Notes: generated by a model not told the origin, from the sequence alone. A stretch of 64,000 bases of DNA from an uncultured Balneola sp. (GCA_902529115.1 CABZVB010000004.1:62001-126000), one strand, 5' to 3'; shown: positions 28,167-38,789, counted from the first letter of the stretch. A program made the numbers and translations.

Positions 28167-29666
28167 TTAAGTATTCTGTGGCCAAATTTTATTTTGTACC
28201 AACCTTACTAGCGCTAAAGCTAAACCCCATTGTACTAAAATAGTTGCCAAAGAGTACGGACTTAATGGATTAAACCATTCATTAGGCGCGTATTCAGTAA
28301 CACTCAAATACACCCACCAACCAAGTAAAGTTATTACTTCTATTGGTACAATATAGGTAATGATTATATCCCACCATTTACCTAAAGGTTTTAACTCTCC
28401 CGCTTGATGTATTAATTCTTCTCGAAACTTTGTTGCGTTATATTGGATAACCGCATAAGAAATAAAGGCACCTGAAACCATAAGACCAACTCCCCAAACA
28501 AAATCTTGATTTCCAAAAAATGTGAGATTCAAAGCAGATGGTAGACCAAATATAAATCCAGCAGTTCCTGTCAAAATGGTTGCTTTTTTGCGTGTAAATC
28601 CAACATCTACAGCTACCTTCACAACCAATTCAATCATAGACAACAAAGAGCTAAATGCAGCAAAGCTTAACCCTAAGAAAAAAAGAATAGAGAATATGCC
28701 ACCACCTGACATTGTTGCAAATAACTGAGGCATCCAAATAAACGTTAGCCCTGTTCCTGCTGGTCCAGAATTCTGCATAATTTCTAAAACTTCAGTATTA
28801 GACATACTATTTCCTAGAGTTCCAAAAACAGTGGAAAAAATAATGACTGCAGCAATTAATGAGATGACATTATTACCTATTCCAGTTTGGAATGCACTAA
28901 TCGTGATCCTATCGTGTGTTCTCATGTAAGCGGCATATGTAAGAATTAATCCCCATGCAGCACCTGTATCCCATGCGTTTTGAGTCAGGGCTTCAAGCCA
29001 AATACGCGGTTCAGTCAAAGTCCGCCAGTCAGGGGTAAATAGATAGCTAATACCCTCCCAAGAACCAGGTAAACTAACCGCCTTACCCAATGAAAGCAAT
29101 AAAATTGTAAATAATAGTGGTATTAATATTTTATTAACTTTTTCAATAGATGAAATACCTTTGATAACTACCCAAGAACCCAAAATCATAATTATACCAT
29201 GAGTGAATACAGGTATACCTTGCGCATGAAAAGAATTCCATGTATCCATCGCCTGCTCATAGCTGTTCGGCAGTCCTGATTGGAGAGACTGAGATAAATA
29301 ATACAAACACCAACCTGCGACCACGCTATAGTAAAACATAATAGCTGTGGCAACAAAACCAATAAAAGAACCCATCCATGCTTTATTTTTTCCAGCTATA
29401 GCCACATATGATTCTACAATACCTCTTCTACCTTTTTTTCCAATACCATATTCAGCAATTATAAGAGGTATTGACCATAGAAATAGAAAGCTTAACCATG
29501 CTACCAGAAAGGCCCCAGCTCCAGCTTCTCCTCCATTTTGAGCAGCTATTCTTGGAAAACGCCATATGTTCCCTGTTCCTACAGCAATTCCGAGTACGCT
29601 TAGTATGAGACCCCATTTGGTTGAAAACCGCTCCTTATGCTCAGTTTTACCTTCTATTGTATTCAT
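28167..29666 (-). CDS. second NSS-family sodium-dependent transporter
   Basis: 499 residues, about 12 membrane segments. TM1 contains GIAVGTGNIWRFP and the next loop GGEAGAGAFLVAW, the NSS pattern. It is longer than the NSS at 15434 and the TM1 sequence differs (VGTGNIWRFP against VGLGNIWGFP), so they belong to different subfamilies and probably carry different amino acids. Divergent from the DUF2723 gene across 184 bases, where I see only a TTTGA-T-TCAAA palindrome. Confidence 0.9.
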   Translation of the reverse strand: MNTIEGKTEHKERFSTKWGLILSVLGIAVGTGNIWRFPRIAAQNGGEAGAGAFLVAWLSFLFLWSIPLIIAEYGIGKKGRRGIVESYVAIAGKNKAWMGSFIGFVATAIMFYYSVVAGWCLYYLSQSLQSGLPNSYEQAMDTWNSFHAQGIPVFTHGIIMILGSWVVIKGISSIEKVNKILIPLLFTILLLSLGKAVSLPGSWEGISYLFTPDWRTLTEPRIWLEALTQNAWDTGAAWGLILTYAAYMRTHDRITISAFQTGIGNNVISLIAAVIIFSTVFGTLGNSMSNTEVLEIMQNSGPAGTGLTFIWMPQLFATMSGGGIFSILFFLGLSFAAFSSLLSMIELVVKVAVDVGFTRKKATILTGTAGFIFGLPSALNLTFFGNQDFVWGVGLMVSGAFISYAVIQYNATKFREELIHQAGELKPLGKWWDIIITYIVPIEVITLLGWWVYLSVTEYAPNEWFNPLSPYSLATILVQWGLALALVRLVQNKIWPQNT

Positions 29667-29850
29667 CTATTTTAGTCTAAAATTGGGAATTTTTAATCAG
29701 AGTATAGTATCTTAAATGATGTTGATATGCCTTGTTCTGTTTTGATTCAAATAGTGCTATCCCTATCATTACGGTTACAACTAAATGGCTGCAACAAACT
29801 ATTTTTAAGTTGTATCAATTTCAATCATCATTGCTGTAAGATTATACTAA

Positions 29851-32835
29851 ATGTTTGACTCACATCAGAAAACAAATAAGTGGTTAGCGTTAGCTACTTT
29901 TTTTATCTCTCTTATTATATACACATTAACAATGGCTCCAACGGCTAGTTTTTGGGACGCTGGGGAATTCATCGCAGTCGCACATGGACTACAAGTTAAT
30001 CATCCTCCAGGAGCACCATTTTATTCTATTTTAGGTCGTCTGTTCTCAATGTTTATGCCTACGGAATATGTCGCACTAAGTATAAATTTCATGAGTGTAG
30101 TTTCTTCGGCTCTCACAGTCATGCTTCTTTATTTAATAATAATTCGACTTATTAGAGAATTCAAACAAGATGTACAGGAATGGAACTTGGGTAATAAAGT
30201 TGCTTATTACGGTGGTGGGTTGGTTGGTAGTTTAACTTTTGCTGTAACCGATACCTTTTGGTTTAATGCGGTTGAAGCTGAAGTATATGCAATGTCTATG
30301 TTCTTTACTGCTATTGTGGTTTGGCTTGCATTAAAGTGGTCCGAACACCATGATAAACCATACAGTGAACGTTGGTTAGTTCTTATTGCATACATGTTTG
30401 GTCTAGCTATAGGCGTCCACTTACTTAACTTGTTAGCCATATTTTTTGTTGCCCTCATAGTATACTTTAAAGTCAAGGAAACGATTGAAATAAAATCTTT
30501 TGCTATAATGGGTATCATTGCTGTTTTTTCATTTTTTCTTATATATCCCATAACTATTCAAAAACTCCCAGATTGGGCATCTAAAATTAATGAAGCTTCC
30601 TACGGATTAATTGGTCCTTTTACTTTCATATTTTTATTAATTGGTTTACTAATTTACGGAATATATTACACCCAGAAACATAAATATCGACTCGCAAATA
30701 TTGCCCTTATTAGTTATTTAATGATAATAATTGGGTACTCATCTTACTCGGTTATTATGATACGTTCCATTGCTAATCCGCCAGTAGATGAAAATGATCC
30801 GGAAACTGTAGAGGATTTTGTGAGCTACCTGAAGAGAGAGCAATATGGTGATACTCCGATACTGAAGGGAAATTCTTATGACGCCGCAACGGGTCAAATT
30901 AATACACAAAAAGATGTTTGGCTTCCTCGTAGACACTCACAGGCCCCTAATCACCTGTCATATTACGCACGTTATGATAGTGATTTAGAATACTTTTGGG
31001 GCTATCAAGTTCGACACATGTACATACGTTATTTTAACTGGAATTTCGTAGGAAGAGTATCAGATATTCAAGATACAGGTTGGCAATCTGGATTTGAAGA
31101 AGAAAAATACCCTGAGAATAGAGCTAGTAATGTCTATTATTTCATTCCTCTTTTACTTGGACTTATAGGGGTATTATATCATTTTAAAGCAGATAGGAAT
31201 AGAGCGTTAGCCGTCCTAGTACTTTTCATAGTAACAGGCTTAGCCATTATTGTATTTTTGAACCAACCCCCCTATCAACCAAGGGAAAGGGACTATGCCT
31301 ATGTAGGTTCCTATTTTGCCTTTGCCATATGGATAGGATTAGGAAGTGCTGGCTTACTTCAATTTATTCAAACAAAGTTAAAGAATTCAACAATTAATTT
31401 TGCCGCCTTACTTTTACTACTTCTAGCCTCACCTGTTTGGATGGCTTCACAGAATTGGGATGATCATGATCGTAGTAACCGCTATGTTGCTCCGGACTAT
31501 GCTAAAAACTTGTTGAATTCATTAGCTCCAAACGCAATAGTATTTACCAACGGTGATAATGATACTTTTCCACTTTGGTACGCCCAAGAAGTAGAGGGAG
31601 TTAGAACGGATGTAAGAATTGTATGTCTAAGTCTTCTAAATACAGATTGGTATATAAAGCAACTAAAAAATCAATGGTCACATGAGTCTGCTCCTTTACC
31701 ATTCAGTTATTCAGACCAAGAAATTGATCAAATAACATCTAGAATTGACCGCTGGGAACCAAAAACTATTACTATACCAGTGAACAAAGAGAGATTAAAC
31801 ATTGCTTTCTCAGAAGATCAAAAATACAAAGAAGCCATAGGTGTACAACCAGATACAAGTCTTCAGATACTAAAAACAGGTGTCGATTTTGAAATCCCTT
31901 TAGATGAGTTAGATGATCAATTAAACTGGCGCGTTGAAGGTCGTTTATATGGACGAGACCAGGAAGGTAACGGAATTTACTACATGCAAGTACAGGACCT
32001 TATGATTATTGACTTACTACAATCAAACGATTGGTTACGTCCAATTTACTTTGCGAATACGGTCTCATCATCCAGTATGTTAGATCTTCAACCCTACTTT
32101 AGAACGGAAGGAAAGGCCTATCGCATAGTGCCAAAAAGATATAATGCTAGAACTATGGGGTACATAGATCCTGCGATTCATGCAAAACGTCTACGCAACT
32201 TTTCTTTTACTGAATGGAATAATCAAAATGCATATTTCGATGAAAATATCCGTCGAATGCTTAGTAATTACCGGTATACTTTTTTACAATTATCTGAAAA
32301 ATATAATGAGTTAAATGAGCCAGATTCTGCACTTTACTGGTTAGAATTTTCTGAAGAGAAGATTCCGTTTCGAACAGACGAAGAGAGCTATAACATTCAA
32401 TCATTGTTCGCCATTAACTACCTCAAGCTAAATGCTCTAGATCAAGCTTCAATCATAGCACATCGGATTAAACCAATAATTAGAAGAGAATTCATTAATG
32501 ATTTTGAAATATTCCAACGATATCAAAAAGAGTTTGATGAATTAAATAATAAATTTGAAACTTCCAGAAGATCAGGTGACGTTAAAAAACAACGTGAATT
32601 AAGAGCTAGTGTTCAAGCTTTATATGATGAAACACAACGATTAGGGGAACAAATTATACAAGTTCGACAGTATTTAATCATCACTCAGTATTTACTTTAT
32701 GAATCTGGTAATGAATCTGAAGCAGCTGAGCTATCACAAGAGCTAAACACTTTAATGCTCGGTACTCAAATCCCTTCACTACCTCTCAGCAAAGAGGAAA
32801 GTGATCAAGAAGTACGCAGATATGGAATATTATAA
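29851..32835 (+). CDS. DUF2723 membrane glycosyltransferase-like protein
   Basis: 994 residues. The N-terminal about 550 residues are membrane-spanning and start with TMAPTASFWDAGEFIAVA and NHPPGAPFYSILGRL, the DUF2723 signature with the D-x-G-E pair of GT-C enzymes. A soluble region follows (about 560-780, NGDNDTFPLWYAQEVEG, RTDVRIV) and a helical, TPR-like C-terminal part (about 810-994). DUF2723 is related to protein O-mannosyltransferases; a role in O-glycosylation of exported proteins from lipid-linked sugar is inferred from fold and from known O-glycosylation in Bacteroidota. Monocistronic. Confidence 0.85.
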   Translation: MFDSHQKTNKWLALATFFISLIIYTLTMAPTASFWDAGEFIAVAHGLQVNHPPGAPFYSILGRLFSMFMPTEYVALSINFMSVVSSALTVMLLYLIIIRLIREFKQDVQEWNLGNKVAYYGGGLVGSLTFAVTDTFWFNAVEAEVYAMSMFFTAIVVWLALKWSEHHDKPYSERWLVLIAYMFGLAIGVHLLNLLAIFFVALIVYFKVKETIEIKSFAIMGIIAVFSFFLIYPITIQKLPDWASKINEASYGLIGPFTFIFLLIGLLIYGIYYTQKHKYRLANIALISYLMIIIGYSSYSVIMIRSIANPPVDENDPETVEDFVSYLKREQYGDTPILKGNSYDAATGQINTQKDVWLPRRHSQAPNHLSYYARYDSDLEYFWGYQVRHMYIRYFNWNFVGRVSDIQDTGWQSGFEEEKYPENRASNVYYFIPLLLGLIGVLYHFKADRNRALAVLVLFIVTGLAIIVFLNQPPYQPRERDYAYVGSYFAFAIWIGLGSAGLLQFIQTKLKNSTINFAALLLLLLASPVWMASQNWDDHDRSNRYVAPDYAKNLLNSLAPNAIVFTNGDNDTFPLWYAQEVEGVRTDVRIVCLSLLNTDWYIKQLKNQWSHESAPLPFSYSDQEIDQITSRIDRWEPKTITIPVNKERLNIAFSEDQKYKEAIGVQPDTSLQILKTGVDFEIPLDELDDQLNWRVEGRLYGRDQEGNGIYYMQVQDLMIIDLLQSNDWLRPIYFANTVSSSSMLDLQPYFRTEGKAYRIVPKRYNARTMGYIDPAIHAKRLRNFSFTEWNNQNAYFDENIRRMLSNYRYTFLQLSEKYNELNEPDSALYWLEFSEEKIPFRTDEESYNIQSLFAINYLKLNALDQASIIAHRIKPIIRREFINDFEIFQRYQKEFDELNNKFETSRRSGDVKKQRELRASVQALYDETQRLGEQIIQVRQYLIITQYLLYESGNESEAAELSQELNTLMLGTQIPSLPLSKEESDQEVRRYGIL

Positions 32836-32964
32836 ACTAACTAATGATTAAAACTTAAATTCCAATAAATACAGAGCATTAAAGTTAAGACACCTTAGTA
32901 TCATTTCTTTTTAAATTAGACTATACTATTATTTATAGTGGTGATAAACTATCAGAGATTGTAT

Positions 32965-33417
32965 ATGATACATACATTCACATTTAAAAACATCGAAACA
33001 ATTGCTAAGATTTTAGATACAGATGCTAAGCCCTTAGGTGAAGATGTATTCCGATTAGAACTAAAGCATACTGCATCAGGCAGAAAATTAGCATTAGAAT
33101 TCCATCTTGGTCTAGATGTTCAGGGCGATTCAATGAATATGGTATCGGTGTATGCAAATAATACTTTTCTCCAATTACATAATTGTACTGCATTTGTGGC
33201 AAGTGAAATTTTACATCAGGTAACTTTTTTTGGTACATCAGGAAGTAAAACTTCAGGATTAATCATTGAAAAAGAAGCAGGTTGTAGTATATATGCTAAT
33301 GTTGATGAAGCTATAAAGTCAGGAGATTTTACTCAACTTCCAGAAGACTTGATGATGTGTGGTATTGCCTTATCCCTCACTGAGTCTATGGATGATGATT
33401 TCAGCTTCGAGGATTAG
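32965..33417 (+). CDS. hypothetical protein
   Basis: 150 residues from ATG 32965; a GTG 27 bases upstream is possible but adds an unlikely N-terminus. Soluble, acidic at the C-terminus (ESMDDDFSFED), with alternating strand-like segments; no signal peptide, membrane segment or motif that I recognise. It precedes ybeY by 19 bases, so it may be co-transcribed with it. The 129-base gap upstream has TATACT at 32922-32927 as a possible -10 and a small ACTAT/ATAGT repeat. Confidence 0.65.
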   Translation: MIHTFTFKNIETIAKILDTDAKPLGEDVFRLELKHTASGRKLALEFHLGLDVQGDSMNMVSVYANNTFLQLHNCTAFVASEILHQVTFFGTSGSKTSGLIIEKEAGCSIYANVDEAIKSGDFTQLPEDLMMCGIALSLTESMDDDFSFED

Positions 33418-33436
33418 CTATTTAAGCCTCAAGTCC

Positions 33437-33895
33437 ATGTCTAATTCAAAAATATTTCAGCTTTTTAACACCACTAATCTTGAATTTCCGGTAGCTGAAA
33501 CAACTTTAAATGAGCTCATTAATTTATTTATTCAACGTCATTCATGTACAATTGAATTCATAGAAATTGTGCTTGTCGACGATCTAGAAATAAGGCGAAT
33601 CAATAGTGAATTCCTTCAAAGAGATTATATTACTGATATTATTAGCTTTCATTATCATAAAGAAAGTGAATTCAGGGATGCAATAAGCAGGCCCTCTTTA
33701 GAAGGTACGATGTATTGTTGTTTACCAAGGATTATCGAACAATCCAGAGAGTTAAACGTAAAACTTCATACAGAGTGTCTACGGATATTGGTTCATGGAT
33801 TATTACATATACTTGGTTTTGAAGATGCAACGGTGGAACAGAAAAAAATCATGACTATAGAAGAAGATGCGATCATTCAACAGATAACTATATAG
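33437..33895 (+). CDS. ybeY: endoribonuclease YbeY
   Basis: 152 residues from ATG 33437. The metal site reads HGLLHILGFED where proteobacterial YbeY has HGxLHLxGYDH, so the third His is Asp. Bacteroidota YbeY proteins commonly read GYKD here, so this is a lineage feature rather than a defect. YbeY takes part in 16S rRNA 3'-end maturation and 70S quality control. RDYITDIISFHY is the other conserved segment. Confidence 0.9.
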   Translation: MSNSKIFQLFNTTNLEFPVAETTLNELINLFIQRHSCTIEFIEIVLVDDLEIRRINSEFLQRDYITDIISFHYHKESEFRDAISRPSLEGTMYCCLPRIIEQSRELNVKLHTECLRILVHGLLHILGFEDATVEQKKIMTIEEDAIIQQITI

Positions 33896-33959
33896 TCTTC
33901 CTGATTAGCACGTGCTTTTACATTTTTTTGAATAACCTAGTTTAAGTATAAATCGTTAT

Positions 33960-35039
33960 TTGGAAAAATATTCTAAACCAAGCATATGGCCTCTTCCTAC
34001 TTCGGATGATCAAGAGACAACTCATCATGGATCATCAGACGAACAGTATAGTTTAAAAGTTTTTATTCTAGTACTAGGACTTAAGTGGTATCCATTAGTC
34101 GTATTTATGGTATCTATTGTAAGCAATTTTTGGGATTTCACCACCCAATAGATCAAATTATTCAATATATCATATTCATTAGAGTATCTACTCATAATCT
34201 TTAGTGTGAGTGGTTTAATAGGCTATGCAACCAATTGGTTAGCAATTACAATGCTTTTCAAACCTGTTCATAAAGGGCCAATATTTGGACAAGGGCTAAC
34301 ACCAAGACAGAAGATTAAAATCGCTGAACGTTTGGCAAAGACTATTTCTTCTGAACTATTACACCCTTATCTAATCAGTGAATATGTACATCGTTCTGCT
34401 TTCATACAACACTATAAGAACTTATGGGTTCTTAGAACTAAGAATATACTGTCTAACGAGGGGTTTAGAATAGAAATCCAACAGATAATATTAGAATTGA
34501 TCATTCGTATTATTAATAAGGATGAATTTAGATTTAATATCCCCTCAAGTATTTAGGCTGAGGTAAATAGTAAATTACAAAACAGAAACTTCGATCGAAT
34601 TGCATTAAAAGCCTATACTATTTTAAAAGGGGCTAATGTTCAGGAATTAGTTAACGAAGCGCTTATAGAGTTACCGGACGAATTGAAACTTAAAATTGAA
34701 CAGGTGAATAACTTATTTGATAAATTACCCTCTATAAGTGACGAACACGTCGATACTATTGAACATGAGATTACAACATGGCTGTATGGACTTATCAATC
34801 GTTTAAATATATACCACTTCATTATATATAATTTAAAAAAGAATGATGAATCAAGAATAGAAACTCTAATTAGAACTTCAACTAATGAAGAATTGGCGTA
34901 TATTGAGCAACTTTGAGCTGTAATTGGTACGGCTGGTGGTTTAATGATATGGAACCCGGTTATAAGTTTAATATCATTTACAATCGTATTACTAAGCTTG
35001 TATATATTGGATTTGTTTATACATAAAACCAAATATTAA
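33960..35039 (+). pseudogene. DUF445-family membrane protein gene with three in-frame stops
   Basis: A single reading frame from TTG 33960 to TAA 35037-35039 (360 codons) encodes a DUF445 (YheB/YjiN-like) protein but is cut by TAG at 34149, TAG at 34554 and TGA at 34914. No frameshift is needed. The pieces join in family order: a membrane segment; SGLIGYATNWLAITMLFKP (the GxxTNxLAIxMLF signature); GLTPRQKIKIAERLA; helical middle; and EELAYIEQL-stop-AVIGTAGG, then a C-terminal membrane segment. The TGA stands where glycine is usual, one base from GGA. Neighbouring genes use all three stops normally, so recoding is not supported. Most likely a young pseudogene. Confidence 0.8.
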
Positions 35040-35067
35040 TTAGATTAATATCTAATCTAAATTATGA

Positions 35068-35607
35068 ATGAAACTAACAACGGAAGAATTATTTGTTCGC
35101 CACTCAAATGCGGATAAACCATGGCTATTGCAGAAATCTGTAATTTGTCTTCATGATATTAGAAGTGCATACAATGTAGGGGCAGTATTTAGAAATGCAG
35201 ATGCATTTGGAATAAATAAGGTGTTTCTTTCTGGCTATACCCCTACTCCAGAAAATAACATCGAAGTTTCTAAAACAGCTATTGGGGCGGAAGAGTATGT
35301 TTCCTGGAGTCACCATTCACAATGGAGTACTTGTCTTGAAGAGCTAAAGAAAAGTAAGGCATGTATAATTGCCGTAGAGCAGACACACCAATCTATTCCA
35401 ATTACAAGCTTTAATTACGCGGATATTACTAACAAAAGACTTGCTTTTGTATTTGGAAATGAAGTCAAAGGTTTAGATGATCAGGCCCTTGGTTCAGCAG
35501 ACTATCACTTAATTATTCCACAGTTTGGAAGTAAGCATTCACTCAATCTATCAGTAGCCACTGGTGTAATTTTGTACGATTTAGTAAGTAAGTCTATCTT
35601 CAAATAG
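35068..35607 (+). CDS. SpoU/TrmH-family RNA 2'-O-methyltransferase
   Basis: 179 residues of SPOUT fold. NVGAVFRNADAFGI, FVFGNEVKGLDDQAL and HSLNLSVATGVILYDL are SpoU motifs 1-3 forming the knot and SAM site. Only the catalytic domain is present, as in TrmL/TrmH-like enzymes, so tRNA 2'-O-methylation is the likely job. ATG 35064 in another frame is discounted. Convergent with DUF4837, 3 bases between stops. Confidence 0.88.
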   Translation: MKLTTEELFVRHSNADKPWLLQKSVICLHDIRSAYNVGAVFRNADAFGINKVFLSGYTPTPENNIEVSKTAIGAEEYVSWSHHSQWSTCLEELKKSKACIIAVEQTHQSIPITSFNYADITNKRLAFVFGNEVKGLDDQALGSADYHLIIPQFGSKHSLNLSVATGVILYDLVSKSIFK

Positions 35608-35610
35608 TTG

Positions 35611-36696
35611 TTAAAATGGAGTCAAATAAAGGCTATCTGCCTCAAAAGTTCTACCCATAGCTCTGAACTGACGAACAAAGCGCAGTTTTTTTCTTACAGA
35701 TGGTGCAAATTGAGAATACTCAACCATAAACAACCTTGAAGTAGATTCGTCATAATAGGTAAAATTGACGAAAGGCCCTCCCATCGCACCATTGATCATT
35801 TGCCATGTACCCAGGGTTTCATAACCTAAGTACCGGTCTTTTTGGAAGCTGTAACTTTCAACCGGTCTGCGATATTCGGTAGTGATGAACATAGAATCAG
35901 TTCTTCCCTTGATGAATTTCTGATTCAGTGAATCTCTAGTCCGGTTTATCCAATCATCATCTAGAAAACTAATAGTTTTGACATTATCCTTCCACCATAC
36001 CCACATCCATCGATCATTTTCCGGTAAGAATCTGCGGTAGCTTATGAAGTTGGTTGTGTCTATTCGTTTTATGTAATCATGTTGAATCCGAACCATAAAC
36101 CCATGATCATTCCACAAAGAGTCACTATACTGCGTTTGTTCTTTTTTCTCATAAACGAACCAATTCCATCGTAATAATTCTTTATCTAACGCATTACTTA
36201 GCAAAGCACTTTCGGTATTCCTTATTTTGGTCGCTAAGGCAGAATCACTACTTGAGCTTAAAATTAATGCATATTGATCCTTATACCATTGATCCACGAG
36301 AGGGAAAGCAAAACTTTCCCCATTGCGTACTCGTTGTTCAGTTGACTCATCCAAGAAAGCCCTAACTTGTGCCGCAACCGTGGTAGAATCATCAATTGGC
36401 GCAGCAAAAATAATATTCTTATACCCCATGATACGTTCTAGTTGGGAGCGGGAACGTATTTGCATAAATGTTAAGTCATAATAAGGTTCTGGATTTGGTA
36501 GGGTGAATACATATTTCCCAAATGTTTCTCGTAGTGCATTAGACGTTTTACTATCCCAGTCTACAGAGTCCATTACAACAACAAACTCACGTGTATCGCC
36601 TTTGGCACGTTCTCTAAAGTCACCATTACAAGCAAATGAACATGCTGCTAGAGTTAAAAGGGATAAATAGAATAAAAGACGCATGAAATCGAGCAA
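35611..36696 (-). CDS. DUF4837-family lipoprotein
   Basis: 361 residues. The N-terminus LLFYLSLLTLAACSFAC is a lipoprotein signal with LAAC as lipobox. The mature part matches DUF4837 as I know it from Bacteroidota/Balneolota: repeated R..F WxWWKDN-like and MGGPFVNFTYYDE segments. Function unknown; probably an outer-membrane or periplasmic lipoprotein. It lies 72 bases after trpA on the same strand and need not be part of the trp operon. Confidence 0.75.
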   Translation of the reverse strand: MLDFMRLLFYLSLLTLAACSFACNGDFRERAKGDTREFVVVMDSVDWDSKTSNALRETFGKYVFTLPNPEPYYDLTFMQIRSRSQLERIMGYKNIIFAAPIDDSTTVAAQVRAFLDESTEQRVRNGESFAFPLVDQWYKDQYALILSSSSDSALATKIRNTESALLSNALDKELLRWNWFVYEKKEQTQYSDSLWNDHGFMVRIQHDYIKRIDTTNFISYRRFLPENDRWMWVWWKDNVKTISFLDDDWINRTRDSLNQKFIKGRTDSMFITTEYRRPVESYSFQKDRYLGYETLGTWQMINGAMGGPFVNFTYYDESTSRLFMVEYSQFAPSVRKKLRFVRQFRAMGRTFEADSLYLTPF

Positions 36697-36768
36697 TTTT
36701 TAATCAAATTTCTGTATGAATAGACTCTAGTCCTGGAATCTTAGCACGATGTTATTAACCAATAATTA

Positions 36769-37572
36769 CTATTGATTAGGATAGCCAAATTTGAGTTGAT
36801 GAACAAAGTTAAAGACCACTTCTTTCCAATTCTCGGTTGGGTAGGTATCTCTTATTATTTCTATAAGGGCACTACCAACAATAAATCCATCTACCTCTTT
36901 AGATATACTTTGCGCATCATTATAATTCTTTATTCCAAAACCCACCATCAATGGGTTTTTAGTGATGTTTACTTTTGAGCGTTGAATGAATGTATCTACT
37001 GATTGCTGAACCTCACTACCTTCTCTAGCCCCTGTAACGCCCGTTACCGACACGCAATATACAAACCCATTGGATTTGTCATCACTAAGTTTCATTCGTT
37101 CATTACTCGTATTAGGTGCAATTAAATAAATTAATTGAATTCCATGTGAATGAGCAAATTCCTCAATCATAGTTGCTTCATCGAGTGGTAGATCAGGCAC
37201 AATTAGCCCATCTACACCAGCCTTAGCTGCATTAGAGAAAAATTTCTCCAATCCATACCTAAGCATAGGATTTATGTATCCCATTAAAACAATTGGGATT
37301 TCAGAGTTTTTTCTAGTTTCAGCTACCATGCCAAATATACCTTGAATGGATACCCCGTTAGAAATGGCGATATTGGATGAATATTGAATAGTCGGTCCAT
37401 CAGCTAATGGGTCACTAAATGGCATACCTAGTTCAATAATGTCGGCTCCATTGCGTTCAAATCCTAGGATTAAGTCAACGGTTTCATTTATATCAGGATA
37501 TCCAGCAGTTATGAAAAGACTCATTACTTTTTCGTCTTTCTTTTGCTCAAAAACCTTATTAATTCGACTCAT
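36769..37572 (-). CDS. trpA: tryptophan synthase alpha subunit
   Basis: 267 residues, TIM barrel. IELGMPFSDPLADGP gives catalytic Glu47 and Asp58 (Glu49/Asp60 of Salmonella). GVTGARE forms the phosphate loop. It splits indole-3-glycerol phosphate into indole and glyceraldehyde-3-phosphate; indole goes to TrpB through the tunnel. Last gene of the trp operon, 17 bases after trpB. Confidence 0.97.
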   Translation of the reverse strand: MSRINKVFEQKKDEKVMSLFITAGYPDINETVDLILGFERNGADIIELGMPFSDPLADGPTIQYSSNIAISNGVSIQGIFGMVAETRKNSEIPIVLMGYINPMLRYGLEKFFSNAAKAGVDGLIVPDLPLDEATMIEEFAHSHGIQLIYLIAPNTSNERMKLSDDKSNGFVYCVSVTGVTGAREGSEVQQSVDTFIQRSKVNITKNPLMVGFGIKNYNDAQSISKEVDGFIVGSALIEIIRDTYPTENWKEVVFNFVHQLKFGYPNQ

Positions 37573-37589
37573 TAAGTGTTTTTTTTATC

Positions 37590-38789
37590 TCAGAGATATT
37601 TGGAAATGGTTTCCATGTCTTTATCACCTCTACCAGAACAATTCAGCACAACAATCTCTTTGGATGTAGTTTTTGACATTAACTTTTCCAACCAGGCAAA
37701 GGCGTGTGCTGTTTCTAAAGCAGGAATTATTCCCTCTAGCCTGGACAGTAAAGATACTGCCTCAAGTGCTTCTGCATCGGTCACAGCATGGTAATCGACT
37801 CGTTTTGTATCGTGTAAGTAGGCATGTTCTGGACCAATTCCAGGATAATCCAACCCAGCACTAATTGAATGGGCTAATTCAATTTGTCCTTCTTGATCAT
37901 GGAGTAGATAACTCATTGATCCATGCAGCACGCCAGGTTTTCCTTTAGTTAAGGTAGCAGCTGTTTGTCCAGATTCCACTCCTAATCCAGCTGCTTCAAT
38001 CCCAATAATGTGTACATCATCATTAATAAATGGATAAAAAATACCCATAGCATTGGATCCGCCTCCAACACATGCGATTAGATAATCAGGCAATTGCCCT
38101 TCAATTTCCATTAATTGTCGCTTGGTTTCATCACCAATTATACGGTGGAAATTTCTAACCATCATAGGGTATGGGTGTGGCCCAACTACCGAACCTATGA
38201 TATAGAATGTATCATCAACATTGGTAACCCAATCACGTATAGCTTCATTGGTAGCATCTTTTAAGGTTTTGGAACCACTACTTACTCCACGAACTTCTGC
38301 TCCCATCAGTTGCATTCGATCGACATTAAGCTTCTGTCGCACCATGTCTTCCTCTCCCATATAAACTACACATTCCACTCCGAATTTCGCACATGCAGTT
38401 GCGGTTGCTACACCATGCTGACCCGCGCCAGTTTCAGCAATTATTCGCTTCTTTCCCATTCTCAGTGCTAAGAGTATCTGTCCAATTGCATTGTTTATTT
38501 TGTGTGCACCAGTATGGCATAAGTCCTCGCGCTTTAAATAGATTTTTGCACCACCATAATAATTGGTTAAACGGTCAGCAAAACTTAATTCGGTTGGTCT
38601 TCCAACATATTCATGCAGTAAGTGTAGATATTCTTTCTCAAATTCAGGATCTTTGCTGGCCTCTTTGTAAGCACTCTCGAGGTCATTTAAGGCTGGTATC
38701 AGTGTCTCTGGGACAAATTTACCCCCGTAAGCTCCAAAATATCCTTTATGATTAGGCTTGGAATAACTTGTTGTAGTAATGACAGACAT
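37590..38789 (-). CDS. trpB: tryptophan synthase beta subunit
   Basis: 399 residues, TrpB1 type. The PLP lysine is Lys97 in [20 protein letters not shown] binds the cofactor phosphate; [24 protein letters not shown] and [12 protein letters not shown] are hallmark segments. It condenses indole with serine. Directly upstream of trpA, so the two subunits are made together. Confidence 0.98.
   Translation of the reverse strand: MSVITTTSYSKPNHKGYFGAYGGKFVPETLIPALNDLESAYKEASKDPEFEKEYLHLLHEYVGRPTELSFADRLTNYYGGAKIYLKREDLCHTGAHKINNAIGQILLALRMGKKRIIAETGAGQHGVATATACAKFGVECVVYMGEEDMVRQKLNVDRMQLMGAEVRGVSSGSKTLKDATNEAIRDWVTNVDDTFYIIGSVVGPHPYPMMVRNFHRIIGDETKRQLMEIEGQLPDYLIACVGGGSNAMGIFYPFINDDVHIIGIEAAGLGVESGQTAATLTKGKPGVLHGSMSYLLHDQEGQIELAHSISAGLDYPGIGPEHAYLHDTKRVDYHAVTDAEALEAVSLLSRLEGIIPALETAHAFAWLEKLMSKTTSKEIVVLNCSGRGDKDMETISKYL

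Noticed and set aside
32922-32939. TATACT with ACTAT/ATAGT repeat as promoter-operator of the hypothetical gene
   Set aside because: No matching -35 or -33 box; mentioned only in the gene entry.
33907-33916. AGCACGTGCT perfect palindrome before the DUF445 relic
   Set aside because: No loop for a hairpin and no gene known to need it; no second copy noticed.
33960-35039. Genetic-code change (TAG and TGA read as amino acids) to explain the DUF445 frame
   Set aside because: Other genes in the window end normally in TAG, TGA and TAA and none of them contains internal TAG or TGA.
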